NCBI GenBank assembly: GCA_003224075.1
Contig: QHYF01000014.1
Location: 1-20,306, forward strand
Length of the DNA stretch: 20,306 nt
Origin: Acidobacteriota bacterium
GTDB taxonomy: Bacteria; Acidobacteriota; Terriglobia; Acidiferrales; UBA7541
Direction of reading: 5' to 3'
The notes beneath the pieces were generated by a model. That model saw only the letters and a program-made list of their open reading frames with translations. It did not search any database and was not told the DNA's origin. Both the position numbers and the translations under genes were made by a program. Each line of letters opens with the position of its first letter. Positions within the stretch are counted from its first letter, which is position 1. Shown one piece after another: positions 6,319 through 14,815 of this stretch.

Positions 6319-9300
6319 ATGCATCGGAGGCAGGTTGTGTGTGTTTCGACCGATTCGCGGTCACACCATCAATTGACGGCTTGGCGGTCCATAGTTTCAA
6401 TAATGATGCTGTGCTTGTTGATGCTTGGCTGTGCCACGATTGCGCTGTCGCAAGTGAACACGGCGGATCTTTCCGGTACCGTCACGGATCCGACCGCCGG
6501 CGTGGTGAAGGGCGCAAAGGTCACGGTCATATCACTCTCCACTGAAGCTTCGCGAACGACAACAACCGATGATTCCGGCCGTTACAGCTTTGTACAGCTT
6601 CCACCGGGGCGCTACAAACTGTCGGTAGATGCCGGACCAGGCTTTGCTACCCTGGAAATCTCCGACTTGGTGCTGACGGTTGGCGCCCCCGCTGGCTACG
6701 ACGCACACCTCCAACTGCGTACGCAAACCCAGTCCATTGTCATCAGCGATACAACCGCACTGGTCGAGACACAGAAAACCGACGTCTCGCAGACGGTAGA
6801 CGAACAGCGCATCGATAATCTCCCGATTAATGGACGAAACTATATCAACTTCACACTGACAAATTCTCAGACCCATCGCGATGCCGCTCCTTCGATCGGT
6901 GCGGCGCCGACGAGCGGACTCAATGTCGGCGGCCAACGTGCCCGATCGAACATGGTCTCCGTGGACGGAGCCGACGCCGTGGATAACTCCGTGAACGGCA
7001 TTCGAGCCACCGTCTCGCAGGAAGCAGTGCAGGAATTCCAGCTGATCCTCAGTAACTACAACGCTGAATATGGCCGAGCGATGGGCGGAGTCATCAACAT
7101 TGTCACCAAGAGTGGCTCAAATGCCGTCCATGGCAATGTTTTTGGATTCCTGCGGAATAAGGCGTTCCAGGCGCGGAACCCGTTTTCAGTGGAAGTGGAT
7201 CCGGTGACCGGGGCGGTGAATCCCGTGAAGCAGGCCTACACTCGCGTCCAGGCCGGAGCGACTCTCGGCGGGCCGCTTGTCAAGGACAAGACATTCTACT
7301 TTTTGTCGTATGAGACCACGCGACGGCAAGAGACCGGATTCACGAACATTGGCGAGAATAATTTCGGCTTCGTGCCGGCGACGACGCCGGTGGTCCCTGG
7401 CGTCACCTTGCTTATGACGCCGGCTCAACGCGATTTTGTGAACAACCCGGCGGTACTCGGCGCTCCTGGGGGCGTCTCGTTGGCACAGAATGTTTTTGCG
7501 CTGGCCGGTTCGGCATCGAGTGTGGCCTTGACCGCCGTGGACCCCGGGTTAGTCGCGTTCGGCGAAGGCGTGGCAGTGCCGCCCGGAGGGCGCTTTCCAC
7601 TTCCGATTGACTGCGGAGTCCTCAACCCATCAACTGCCTGCTCCGCCTCCAACCTTGTCAACTTGCCGGGTTCCTTCGTTCAGCTGAATTCCCTGAGGGG
7701 AAACTACCCCATCAAGGAAGGTACCAGCCTCTGGTCCGCTCGCCTGGATCAACATTGGAATACAAACAACAGCTCGTTCCTTCGCGTTAGCGTGTCGCCA
7801 TCCCTGGTCACGGGAATTCAGGTTAACGCGCAGAACCAGAATTTTGGTCAGAACGCGGGTTCACGGACCTCCTTGCAACAAACCCGCGATGTTTCAGGCG
7901 TTTTGCAGCACGACACCATTCTCAGTCAATCGCTCGTGAACACCGCCCGTTTCCAGTTTGCGCGCCGGGGTTTGCACTACGGCTTCTCCCAGCTTCCGGG
8001 AGGCAGCGGCCTCGGCGTTCAAATTGCCGGCTTTGCCTTCTTCGGCCGCGAGCCTTTCTCGACAGAGGACCGCATCGAACGGCGCTTTGAGTGGACGGAC
8101 AACCTCGCCTGGGTCAAGGGACACCATACTTTCAAAATGGGCGCGGACATCAATTACATCCAGTTGCGTTCCAAGAAAGCGCAAGTCTTTGAACTGAATT
8201 TCGGCGGCGTGATGAACTTTGGCGGGCTTACGCCCTCGAACTTGTCTTTGCCCAGTACATTCAATGGCGTCACCGTCCCGGGTTTCACCGGCGTGCAGGC
8301 CTATGGTTTGGGCCTGCCGACCACTTTCATCCAGGGCATCGGGAATTCCAACCGTCTGTTCGATGACCCTCTCATGGGTTTTTTCATCCAGGATAGCTGG
8401 AAGATCAATCCACGGCTCACTTTGAACTATGGCGTGCGCTATGACCTCGAGTTGACGGCGCAATTCAAGCCGGCGACGGCTCTCAATGCTGCGGCAGAGA
8501 AAGCCTTCAATGTGACCGAGGGATATCCCCGTGATTTCAATAACGTAGCTCCAAGGATTGCCCTCTCCTGGGATCCCATGGGCGACGGCAAGACGGCGAT
8601 TCGCGCTGGTTACGGACTTTTTTATGACCACCCGTCATTTGCCTCTGCTTTCCTGTCCACGACATCCGATGGAGCGCTTTCCTCACAACTCCTTATCTTC
8701 GGTGGTACGCCGACACGGGCTCCCATGGCCACCAACCCGACGGCTGCTAATGGCGCATCCATCTTTCAGGGCGTCCTGAACACAACAGGCATCCCAGGCA
8801 TCACGTACCTGCCCAACCAGCAACGTTTCGACCCCAAGAACAGCCCCTTCTTCAACAACCAAAACTTTCTCCAGACCGGCTTCCCGGTCGCCCTTCTGCC
8901 ATTTACGCTGCCCATAGCGAGGAATTTCCAATATGCCTACGCCCAGCAAGGGAACCTGACGATTGAGCATCAACTGAGTCACAACTACAAGTTCAGCATC
9001 GGCTATTCCTATACTCACGGCGTGCACTTGAACCGGCCGCGAAACATTGATTCCACAGATCCAAAACTCTTGGCGCAGAACCTTCGCAATGCTCTGGCCG
9101 CGGGCATCCCCGGCAATAATCCTTTTGGCGTGGTCGCCCCGGCCGCCGATATGGGTGCAACATCGAGCACATGCGGGGTCCACGTGATCGCGCCCCTCGC
9201 CCTTGGCGCTCTTCTGAACTGTCCCGGACCATTCGCCCCTCTGAATGGCCAGTTCATCGGCACTGCGGCATTCTTCAATTTCTTCAAGCCCTCGGGTCCC

Positions 9301-10218
9301 AACCCCTCGTTCGCAGGCCTCGCAGGTGGGTATCCCAACGAGGTCGCTTTGGCGTCGTTGGCAAGCTATCCCACTGGCTTTCCGGGCGTGCAGGTGCCCT
9401 GGGCCAGCGTGGACCAGCAAGAGTCTTCCGGGAACTCCATTTATCACGGACTGACAGCAAATTTCTCTAAGCGCTTCACAAGCCACTTCGAATTCTTGTC
9501 GAGCTATACCTGGTCGCATGCCATTGATGACTCCACCGACCTGCAGACCTTGCTCGAACCGCAAGACAACCGTTTCCCCAACCGCGAGCGCGCCAACTCC
9601 AGCTTCGATCAGCGCCACCGTTGGGTCACGAGCGCCGTTTTCCATAGTCCGGAATCGCACTCGGGCGACGGCTTTGCCAGGATGCTATTCTCCAATTTCA
9701 CCGTTTCCCCCATTGTCGAAGTAGCTTCGGGTCGGCCGTTCACTGTCCTGACGGGCACGGACTTCCGATTCGATTTTTCAGCGGCGGGAGGCCGCCCTTC
9801 AGTAGGCGCAGGCGGCGTCTCTTCACCATTCATCCCTGGTAAGACCTTTGTTCTACCGAATGTCTGCGTGGACAACAGCGGCGCACCCTTTGCAGTTCAG
9901 GTCCCCCCGGCTCCCGTGTCCATTCCCCCAGCGGTCGCTCTGACACCGCCCGTGGGCTGCGACGGCAATCTCGGCCGGAACGCCTTTGTTCGTCCTGGCT
10001 TCTTCCAATGGGACATGCGCGTCGCCAGGCGCATTCCGCTCGGCGAGAAACTGAAGCTGGACCTTATCGCCGATATGTTCAACCTGTTTAACCGCAACAA
10101 CGTCGCCGATGTGAGCCCGCTCTGCAACCCGACCGACCCGGCGGGATGCAATGCAGGCCAGCCGACGGCGGCGTTGGATCCTCGCCAGTTCCAGTTGGCG
10201 CTGAAAGTGAGCTGGTAG
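6319..10218 (+). CDS. Oar-like TonB-dependent receptor with N-terminal carboxypeptidase-regulatory-like domain
   Basis: A 1299-residue outer membrane protein. Residues about 24-44 are a hydrophobic signal segment (SIVSIMMLCLLMLGCATIALS) with likely cleavage before Q45. Residues about 48-135 form a carboxypeptidase-regulatory-like/CNA-B type beta domain (LSGTVTDPTAGVVKGAKVTV ... DDSGRYSFVQLPPGRYKL). A plug domain follows at about 150-275 with INGRNYINF, VSVDGADAVDNS and the strongly conserved YNAEYGRAMGGVINIVTKSG. The remaining roughly 1000 residues are an alternating, aromatic-rich beta barrel with TFYFLSYE, FFIQDSWKINPRLTLNYGVRYD and a C-terminal aromatic residue (LALKVSW), as needed for barrel assembly. 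No clear TonB box was found. These receptors are numerous in Acidobacteriota and related to Oar of myxobacteria; ligands are mostly unknown, with polymers or peptides suggested. The gene appears monocistronic: own promoter region before it and a strong terminator after it. Confidence 0.93.
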   Translation: MHRRQVVCVSTDSRSHHQLTAWRSIVSIMMLCLLMLGCATIALSQVNTADLSGTVTDPTAGVVKGAKVTVISLSTEASRTTTTDDSGRYSFVQLPPGRYKLSVDAGPGFATLEISDLVLTVGAPAGYDAHLQLRTQTQSIVISDTTALVETQKTDVSQTVDEQRIDNLPINGRNYINFTLTNSQTHRDAAPSIGAAPTSGLNVGGQRARSNMVSVDGADAVDNSVNGIRATVSQEAVQEFQLILSNYNAEYGRAMGGVINIVTKSGSNAVHGNVFGFLRNKAFQARNPFSVEVDPVTGAVNPVKQAYTRVQAGATLGGPLVKDKTFYFLSYETTRRQETGFTNIGENNFGFVPATTPVVPGVTLLMTPAQRDFVNNPAVLGAPGGVSLAQNVFALAGSASSVALTAVDPGLVAFGEGVAVPPGGRFPLPIDCGVLNPSTACSASNLVNLPGSFVQLNSLRGNYPIKEGTSLWSARLDQHWNTNNSSFLRVSVSPSLVTGIQVNAQNQNFGQNAGSRTSLQQTRDVSGVLQHDTILSQSLVNTARFQFARRGLHYGFSQLPGGSGLGVQIAGFAFFGREPFSTEDRIERRFEWTDNLAWVKGHHTFKMGADINYIQLRSKKAQVFELNFGGVMNFGGLTPSNLSLPSTFNGVTVPGFTGVQAYGLGLPTTFIQGIGNSNRLFDDPLMGFFIQDSWKINPRLTLNYGVRYDLELTAQFKPATALNAAAEKAFNVTEGYPRDFNNVAPRIALSWDPMGDGKTAIRAGYGLFYDHPSFASAFLSTTSDGALSSQLLIFGGTPTRAPMATNPTAANGASIFQGVLNTTGIPGITYLPNQQRFDPKNSPFFNNQNFLQTGFPVALLPFTLPIARNFQYAYAQQGNLTIEHQLSHNYKFSIGYSYTHGVHLNRPRNIDSTDPKLLAQNLRNALAAGIPGNNPFGVVAPAADMGATSSTCGVHVIAPLALGALLNCPGPFAPLNGQFIGTAAFFNFFKPSGPNPSFAGLAGGYPNEVALASLASYPTGFPGVQVPWASVDQQESSGNSIYHGLTANFSKRFTSHFEFLSSYTWSHAIDDSTDLQTLLEPQDNRFPNRERANSSFDQRHRWVTSAVFHSPESHSGDGFARMLFSNFTVSPIVEVASGRPFTVLTGTDFRFDFSAAGGRPSVGAGGVSSPFIPGKTFVLPNVCVDNSGAPFAVQVPPAPVSIPPAVALTPPVGCDGNLGRNAFVRPGFFQWDMRVARRIPLGEKLKLDLIADMFNLFNRNNVADVSPLCNPTDPAGCNAGQPTAALDPRQFQLALKVSW

Positions 10219-10259
10219 AAAGCAAGCCAACAACCCTCAGTTCCCGGTTCCAGATCGAG

Positions 10260-10296
10260 GAAGGCTCCCGGCAGGCCGGGGGCCTTCTTCCTTTTT
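10260..10296 (+). terminator. Rho-independent terminator of the TonB-receptor gene
   Basis: A 12-bp stem with one G-T pair (10260-10271 with 10276-10287) closes the 4-base loop cagg and is followed by ttccttttt. It starts 42 bases after the receptor stop codon and separates that gene from rmuC. Confidence 0.85.
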
Positions 10297-10370
10297 AGGA
10301 ACAGTTTTCTGAACGCCTTCATTGCGAGTAAAGTAAGAAGACCGTTTCCCGTGTGCGCATTGGAGAGCGA

Positions 10371-11525
10371 ATGAGTGCAGTCCTGATCGGCATCGTGGTC
10401 GTTGTCGTTTTATTGGCGGCGTGGCTTTTTCTGCAGACCGCACGGAATCTCGGGAAAGAGGAAGAATCGCGCGCCCGGATGGAACAGATGCAGCGTGATC
10501 TGCAAACGCTTGCGGGGCAGACCCAGAATTTCGGCCAGCAACTCGGGCAGCTCGCCCAAAACGTGACGAAAAGCCTCGAGGGCGTCACCGGCGCGCTGCA
10601 AAGGGGCGTCACGGACTCCGCCACCATCGCCGCGCAGGCCCAAACGGCCATGGCCAGCGAACTCAAGAACTCCCGCGAGACACTCGGGCAGATTCAGCAA
10701 CAGCTCGGCGCCGTCCAGCAGGCGGGGCATCAAATGTCGCAGACCGCGCAAACGCTTCAGAATATTCTCGGCGGCGCAAAATCTCGCGGCTCCCTCGGTG
10801 AAGTGGCCCTCGAGAGGCTTCTTGAGGATGCGCTGCCAAGGGAGCGTTACCAGAGGCAATACCGTTTTTCCAGCGGCGAAGCCGCGGATGCCGTCATCTT
10901 TCTCCGCGACAAATTATTGCCCATCGACTCGAAATTCCCCCTCGACGCCTTTCGCCGCATCAGCGAGCAAAGCGCGGCGCAAGCATCCACGCAGGCGGAT
11001 GAAGCGCGGCGAGCCTTCGTTACGGCCGTGAAGGGCCATGCTGATTCGATTGCAAAGAAATATATTTTGCCCAACGAAGGAACTCTCGGAATTGCCTTGA
11101 TGTTCGTGCCGAGCGAGAACGTCTACTATGAACTCCTGATGACCGCCGACGCCAAAGCGCAGCCCCTGGACGAATACTGCCGCAGCAGGAACGTCATTGC
11201 CGTTTCTCCGAACACCCTCTACGCTCATTTGCAAATCATTCTGATGGGTTTGCAGGGCATGCAGATCGAAGAAAACGCCGAGCGCCTGCACGCAAGCCTC
11301 GCGGGAATGCAGAAACAGTTGGATAACTTTACTGAGGTATTTGAAAAAGTCGGAACTCACTTGAAAAACGCCCAGCAAAGCTATAGCGAAAGTGAAAAAC
11401 GTCTGGACAAAGCCAAGGACACGCTCGACGGTCTGCTTGGCGCCGGTGAATCGAATGCCGCCTTGGAAAGCGCGGAAGCGCCGCCGGCCCTTCCCGCCGA
11501 AACCAGCGCCAAGCAGGGCGCCTAG
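10371..11525 (+). CDS. rmuC: RmuC family DNA recombination protein
   Basis: A 384-residue member of the RmuC family, which in E. coli limits inversions at short inverted repeats; its core is predicted to have a restriction-endonuclease-like fold. Residues 3-22 are one hydrophobic anchor (LIGIVVVVVLLAAWLFL). About 30-125 is a Gln/Ala-rich coiled coil (LQTLAGQTQNFGQQLGQLAQ and similar). The conserved core starts at GSLGE (140-144), with ADAVIFL (D173) and LPIDSKFP (D186, S187, K188) supplying the acidic and lysine residues expected of the fold. A second helical coil and an Ala/Pro-rich tail close the protein. ATG 10371 is preceded by ggag with a 5-base spacer and puts the anchor at the N-terminus; a GTG at 10353 would add six residues. 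It follows the receptor terminator and appears to be transcribed alone. Confidence 0.9.
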   Translation: MSAVLIGIVVVVVLLAAWLFLQTARNLGKEEESRARMEQMQRDLQTLAGQTQNFGQQLGQLAQNVTKSLEGVTGALQRGVTDSATIAAQAQTAMASELKNSRETLGQIQQQLGAVQQAGHQMSQTAQTLQNILGGAKSRGSLGEVALERLLEDALPRERYQRQYRFSSGEAADAVIFLRDKLLPIDSKFPLDAFRRISEQSAAQASTQADEARRAFVTAVKGHADSIAKKYILPNEGTLGIALMFVPSENVYYELLMTADAKAQPLDEYCRSRNVIAVSPNTLYAHLQIILMGLQGMQIEENAERLHASLAGMQKQLDNFTEVFEKVGTHLKNAQQSYSESEKRLDKAKDTLDGLLGAGESNAALESAEAPPALPAETSAKQGA

Positions 11526-11622
11526 TTCTTCTTCTCAGGAGGATGGTTTCGGGTCCAAGATTGACAAGCACTAGGACGCACATCGCCCTCCGCAAACGAA
11601 GCGCTCCACCAGGCCACAAGTG

Positions 11623-12489
11623 TCATTCAGTTGGGTGTCCCATCGACGGCATCAGTCGAATCGAAATGAGGAAACTGCCGCTTTTTCGACCGACCAGATC
11701 AAACCTCGCGAAATTCTCCGTCCCTCCAGTGCTGGAGAGCCGGAGCGGATTGCCCCCAGCAAGTTCCGCGATATTTGGCGCAAGGTTCCGAGCCTCCAGG
11801 GGAATCTTCGTTGTGGTACCGCGCACACGGACGGTCAGCGCGCGATGCTCTCCCGGTTTCAGTGGCGACGAATCAGCTTCGAGTTCGAGCCCAACAAGGG
11901 TGAGGGAAAAGGGCGGCGCCTCCCGTTTCGCGCAGGCAACTTCCGCGGTCGCCCTGCCGGGTTCCAGGTCCGGGGGCGGCAGCACCACCAGCGAAGCCGG
12001 CGAAGACGCGAGCACGATCGCCTGCTGCCCTCCAATCGTCACTTGATTGGCGTCCGCATCGCCGCAGAAGCCCCGGCCAAAGAGCTCGAAGCGATCGGTC
12101 AACGAAGCCACGCGTGGCGCGCTTGAAATCTCCATCGAAGCGGAATCAGCCTCGCTCGGGGAGAGAACCGTGGTCGCCATGCGGCCCGGGCGCCCCGCGA
12201 TCGAGGCGAAAATCACGCCCGGATTCAGCGGCGCCGCGAAAAGAGCCCGCCCCGTTTCGTCGGTCGTGAGCCGGTCTCCGTTGGAAAAATTCACCGTGAC
12301 GCCGGGCGTCAGCCGCCCGCTGATGTCCAGCACCGCCAGCGTCGCGCGCTCCCCCGAAACAATGCGCCGCGGCAGCAGCAAAATCCGCGCTCCAGACGCC
12401 GCTGGTGCAGACTGCTGACCATCAGCCCACGGCGCAAAGATATTTGCGATGAGAAAGGAGAATAAGAAGGCGCGGCGGTGCCAGGACAT
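11623..12489 (-). CDS. Secreted protein with Ig-like and TIG/IPT domains
   Basis: A 288-residue exported protein of unknown function, on the minus strand and convergent with rmuC. The start at 12489 gives a signal peptide: WHRR, a hydrophobic core FLFSFLIANIFAPWA, then ADG with likely cleavage before Q25. A GTG at 12543 would add 18 residues in front and is less likely. After cleavage, residues about 35-108 look like a bacterial Ig-like domain (RIVSGERATLAVLDISGRLTPGV ... TTDETGRALF). Residues about 120-200 look like a TIG/IPT domain (PRVASLTDRFELFGRGF ... VTIGGQQAIVLASSPASLVVLPP). A third beta-rich segment fills the rest. Such domains mediate binding or act as structural modules in periplasmic and surface proteins. 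There is no membrane anchor or lipobox. No partner gene is evident; it shares its upstream region with the divergent phosphatase gene. Confidence 0.7.
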   Translation of the reverse strand: MSWHRRAFLFSFLIANIFAPWADGQQSAPAASGARILLLPRRIVSGERATLAVLDISGRLTPGVTVNFSNGDRLTTDETGRALFAAPLNPGVIFASIAGRPGRMATTVLSPSEADSASMEISSAPRVASLTDRFELFGRGFCGDADANQVTIGGQQAIVLASSPASLVVLPPPDLEPGRATAEVACAKREAPPFSLTLVGLELEADSSPLKPGEHRALTVRVRGTTTKIPLEARNLAPNIAELAGGNPLRLSSTGGTENFARFDLVGRKSGSFLISIRLMPSMGHPTE

Positions 12490-12709
12490 GCGTGGAATTG
12501 TAGTGGAGAACTTCACGCGGAGGAAAGGAACACGCAGTCCCACTTGGACACGATGATTCAGCGAAGGCGCGCCACTTCCTCCTCTGGGCTGTGGCCTAAA
12601 AGCGAGTAATCAGTAGGGTTCAAAGCCTTTCGTGAGGCTTGGGGCTCTGTTAGCGTGGGAGCGGGTTCACTGGCTATACGTGTGGGCAGGGGTGTAGTCT
12701 CACAGGGCA

Positions 12710-13561
12710 ATGGGAGTTCGCGTGCGAATCGTAAGTGGCGGCGTGACCGACGTGGGTCGCGTGCGTACAAACAACGAAGATTGTTACCGCATCGTCGCGC
12801 CGCAGAACCTCTTCGTGCTTTCCGATGGTATGGGCGGCGAGGCTCACGGTGAAGTTGCGAGCGCCCTGGCCGTCGAGACGGTCGTGAAACATTGCCTCGA
12901 CGCCGATGCCAATCCGGCCTCGCTTATTCTGGGCGAAATGCAGCCGGGTTGGAGCACCAAGACAAAGCGCCTTTCCACCGCCGTCCATCTGGCGAACGAA
13001 AACATCTTCAAGTCCGCCGAGGAGAATCCGGAACGGCATGGCATGGGCGCCACTCTGACGGCAGCATGGATTGACGGCACGAAACTCAGCATCGCACACG
13101 TCGGCGACAGCCGCGCCTATTTGCTCCGCAGCGGCAGCTTGCTTCAGCTCACGCGCGATCATTCTCTCGTTGCCGAACAGGTGCGGCGCGGCATTTTGAC
13201 TGCCGCCGAGGCCGAAGAAAGCGAGATGCAAAGCGTGCTGCTCCGCGCCCTTGGGGCGCAGCCGGAAATTGAAGTGGATGCCGAGGAGCACATACTCTTC
13301 CCCCGGGATGTGTTGCTTCTTTGCTGCGATGGCTTGACGCGCATGGTTACGGAGCCCGAAATTGCCGGAACCCTTCAGGCGGAGACCAATCCGACTCGCG
13401 CGGCGGAGAAGCTCATCGCGCTGGCCAACGAACGAGGTGGCCTGGATAACATTACTGTGATTGTTGTGCGGCTCGACAAGGTTTCCAAGGGATGGTTCTT
13501 GTGGTTGCGCCGTGGGGCGCGGAAAAATCTAGGCGGAAATGGCAGCGCTGGAGGAAATTGA
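12710..13561 (+). CDS. PP2C-family protein Ser/Thr phosphatase (PrpC/Stp-like)
   Basis: A 283-residue metal-dependent phosphatase that removes phosphate from Ser/Thr of proteins, opposing Hanks-type kinases. All key motifs are present: VGRVRTNNEDCY near the N-terminus (D24), LSDGMGG at 37-43 (D39), GMGATLTAAW, HVGDSRAYLLRSG (D133), LLCCDGL (D207) and GGLDNITVIVV (D246, N247). These aspartates are the usual metal ligands, so the enzyme should be active. The C-terminus runs past the family core with a short aromatic, basic tail (GWFLWLRRGARK) that could touch a membrane or partner. ATG 12710 is chosen because it lies directly before the domain; GTG 12722 is an alternative. The FHA gene starts one base after its stop codon, so the two are surely co-transcribed. 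Confidence 0.93.
   Translation: MGVRVRIVSGGVTDVGRVRTNNEDCYRIVAPQNLFVLSDGMGGEAHGEVASALAVETVVKHCLDADANPASLILGEMQPGWSTKTKRLSTAVHLANENIFKSAEENPERHGMGATLTAAWIDGTKLSIAHVGDSRAYLLRSGSLLQLTRDHSLVAEQVRRGILTAAEAEESEMQSVLLRALGAQPEIEVDAEEHILFPRDVLLLCCDGLTRMVTEPEIAGTLQAETNPTRAAEKLIALANERGGLDNITVIVVRLDKVSKGWFLWLRRGARKNLGGNGSAGGN
13550..13554 (+). promoter_or_regulatory. Shine-Dalgarno within the phosphatase gene for the FHA gene
   Basis: The sequence ggagg, inside the last codons of the phosphatase gene, stands eight bases before ATG 13563. It favours this start over ATG 13539 and suggests translational coupling between phosphatase and FHA protein. Confidence 0.6.
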
Positions 13562-13562
13562 G

Positions 13563-14288
13563 ATGCCGAAGCTCAGCCTCATGTTTGGAGACAAAATCGT
13601 AAAAGAGGTGCCTGTGGGCAACCGGCCCGTAACCATCGGCCGCTCCCCGGACAACGATTTGCCCGTCGATAACCTGGCGGTGTCCAATCATCATGCCAAG
13701 GTCTATTTCGAGGCCGGCCGCATGGTCGTCGAAGATCTCGACAGCCTCAACGGCACCTTCGTGAATGATCTCCGCGTCGAGCGCGCCACCTTGCACGACG
13801 GGGACAATATTCACATCGGCAAACACAAGATCAAGGTCGATACCAGCGGCGATGCCCCGGTGCCGTGGGACACCGGCCGCAAGACCGCTGCTCCCCGCAT
13901 TGACGAAACGATGGTGCTGGACACCAAAGAGCGCCGCCAGATGCTGCAACAGGCCGCGGCCATGGGCGAATCCATGCAGTTTGCCTCAACTCGCGTGAAG
14001 GTTCCGACCCTTGTCGTTCTCAGCGGCAACACCGATCAGAAAGAATACGTCCTGACCAACAGACTCACCGTCATCGGAAAATCCGGAATGGCCACCATCC
14101 GCCTGCAGGGCTGGTTCAAGCCACGGATGGCCGCACAGATCAATCAACGCGACGACGGCTACTATCTCGGTCCCGGCGACAAGGTGCCGAGCGTGAATGG
14201 CCGGCCCATTCGCGGCCCCGTGCGGCTGAACGACGGCGATCTCATCGAAGTCTCGGGTGTTCGGCTGAACTTTATTTTCCGCGAGTAG
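13563..14288 (+). CDS. Protein with two FHA domains, phosphothreonine reader
   Basis: A 241-residue soluble protein. The first FHA domain covers about residues 15-95 and has the phosphothreonine-binding signature: GRS at 26-28, SNHH at 41-44 (SxxH) and NGT at 63-65. A linker of about 60 residues contains DETMVLDT (114-121), in which T116 sits in an acidic setting suited to kinase phosphorylation. The second half (about 150-241) has an FHA-like strand pattern (RLTVIGKSGMATIRL ... AAQINQRDDGYYL ... VNGRPIRGPVRLNDGDLIEVSGVRLNFIF) but lacks the Arg and the SxxH, so it probably does not bind phosphate. The product is thus likely an adaptor that reads threonine phosphorylation. Its fusion in an operon with a PP2C phosphatase fits a kinase-phosphatase-reader circuit; the kinase is not adjacent. 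A longer form from ATG 13539 is possible but has no better ribosome site. Confidence 0.88.
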   Translation: MPKLSLMFGDKIVKEVPVGNRPVTIGRSPDNDLPVDNLAVSNHHAKVYFEAGRMVVEDLDSLNGTFVNDLRVERATLHDGDNIHIGKHKIKVDTSGDAPVPWDTGRKTAAPRIDETMVLDTKERRQMLQQAAAMGESMQFASTRVKVPTLVVLSGNTDQKEYVLTNRLTVIGKSGMATIRLQGWFKPRMAAQINQRDDGYYLGPGDKVPSVNGRPIRGPVRLNDGDLIEVSGVRLNFIFRE

Positions 14289-14815
14289 CATTCAGGGCAG
14301 CGTCAGCAGCATGGGCTCCGCCCTGCGTCATAGCTACATCGTCCTCGGCGGCGGCGCGAATCTCTCCGCGCCTCGAGGGCTTCAACGCCTTCACCATGAC
14401 CCACAAATAGCAGCTGCCTTCAGCGCGGCGGCAAGCGCTTTTCCTCTACTTCCGCTCTCCGTTGCTCCCGAATCGGCGTCCAAATTGGGTGCAGACGCGG
14501 TTGTGCCTTATGACAGCATGCGTGCATCGAATGAGGGATTATGGGAGCCCGCCAGAACGTATCGAGCTCCCTATTCGATTCACTGGGCAAGACTTATACT
14601 GCGATGCAGCGGGTTTCCGCGATCGAGGCAAGTGCTCTCGAAAGGACTTGCTTAGCTTTGGGATGAAACTCGGAGGTCTTCCACATACATTGCAAGCAAG
14701 CGGGGACCGTACCCAAAGAAATGCCCCCGGGAATCTAATTAAGAATCGGGGATGGATGAAGCAGGCTGATGAGGGCATAGCGCTCCGCCGGCATGGGAGA
14801 AAGAACTAAGACCCT
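14289..14815. other. 527-base gap before the RND operon, no convincing gene
   Basis: Base composition becomes more A+T-rich in the second half than in the neighbouring genes. A perfect 6-bp hairpin ggcgcg-aatctctc-cgcgcc (14353-14372) lies 65 bases after the FHA stop but lacks a T-run. An inverted pair cttgctt/aagcaag lies around 14647-14704. No TetR-, MarR- or MerR-type regulator is present, although such genes often sit next to RND operons. The RND promoter should be near the right end, but no clear -35/-10 pair was recognised. Confidence 0.45.
14462..14809 (+). CDS. Doubtful 115-residue reading frame, weakly PilZ-like
   Basis: The frame opens at a TTG without a ribosome site; in-frame ATGs lie at 14510 and 14531. 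Residues about 30-72 (SPPERIELPIRFTGQDLY followed by an F-x-D stretch and DLLSFGMKL) recall the first strands of small acidobacterial PilZ proteins, which begin 'RxELPVRxxGxD' and continue to an S..G turn. The RxxxR and D/N-x-S-x-x-G motifs are not intact, and the C-terminal half shows no PilZ strands. It may be a decayed PilZ gene, or not a gene at all. Codon use is unlike that of the flanking genes. Confidence 0.2.
   Translation: MLPNRRPNWVQTRLCLMTACVHRMRDYGSPPERIELPIRFTGQDLYCDAAGFRDRGKCSRKDLLSFGMKLGGLPHTLQASGDRTQRNAPGNLIKNRGWMKQADEGIALRRHGRKN

Noticed and set aside
11543..12126. Plus-strand frames overlapping the TIG protein gene
   Set aside because: Ser/Arg/Pro-rich and without recognisable features; the minus-strand product has a signal peptide and two beta domains.
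750..14288. Kinase, PilZ protein and PP2C-FHA unit as one signalling operon
   Set aside because: They are separated by about 10 kb, a strong terminator at 10260-10296 and a minus-strand gene, so a functional link is possible but co-transcription is not.
14311..14655. 114-codon plus-strand frame after the FHA gene
   Set aside because: Low-complexity Ala/Ser/Arg translation without a ribosome site or any recognisable domain.
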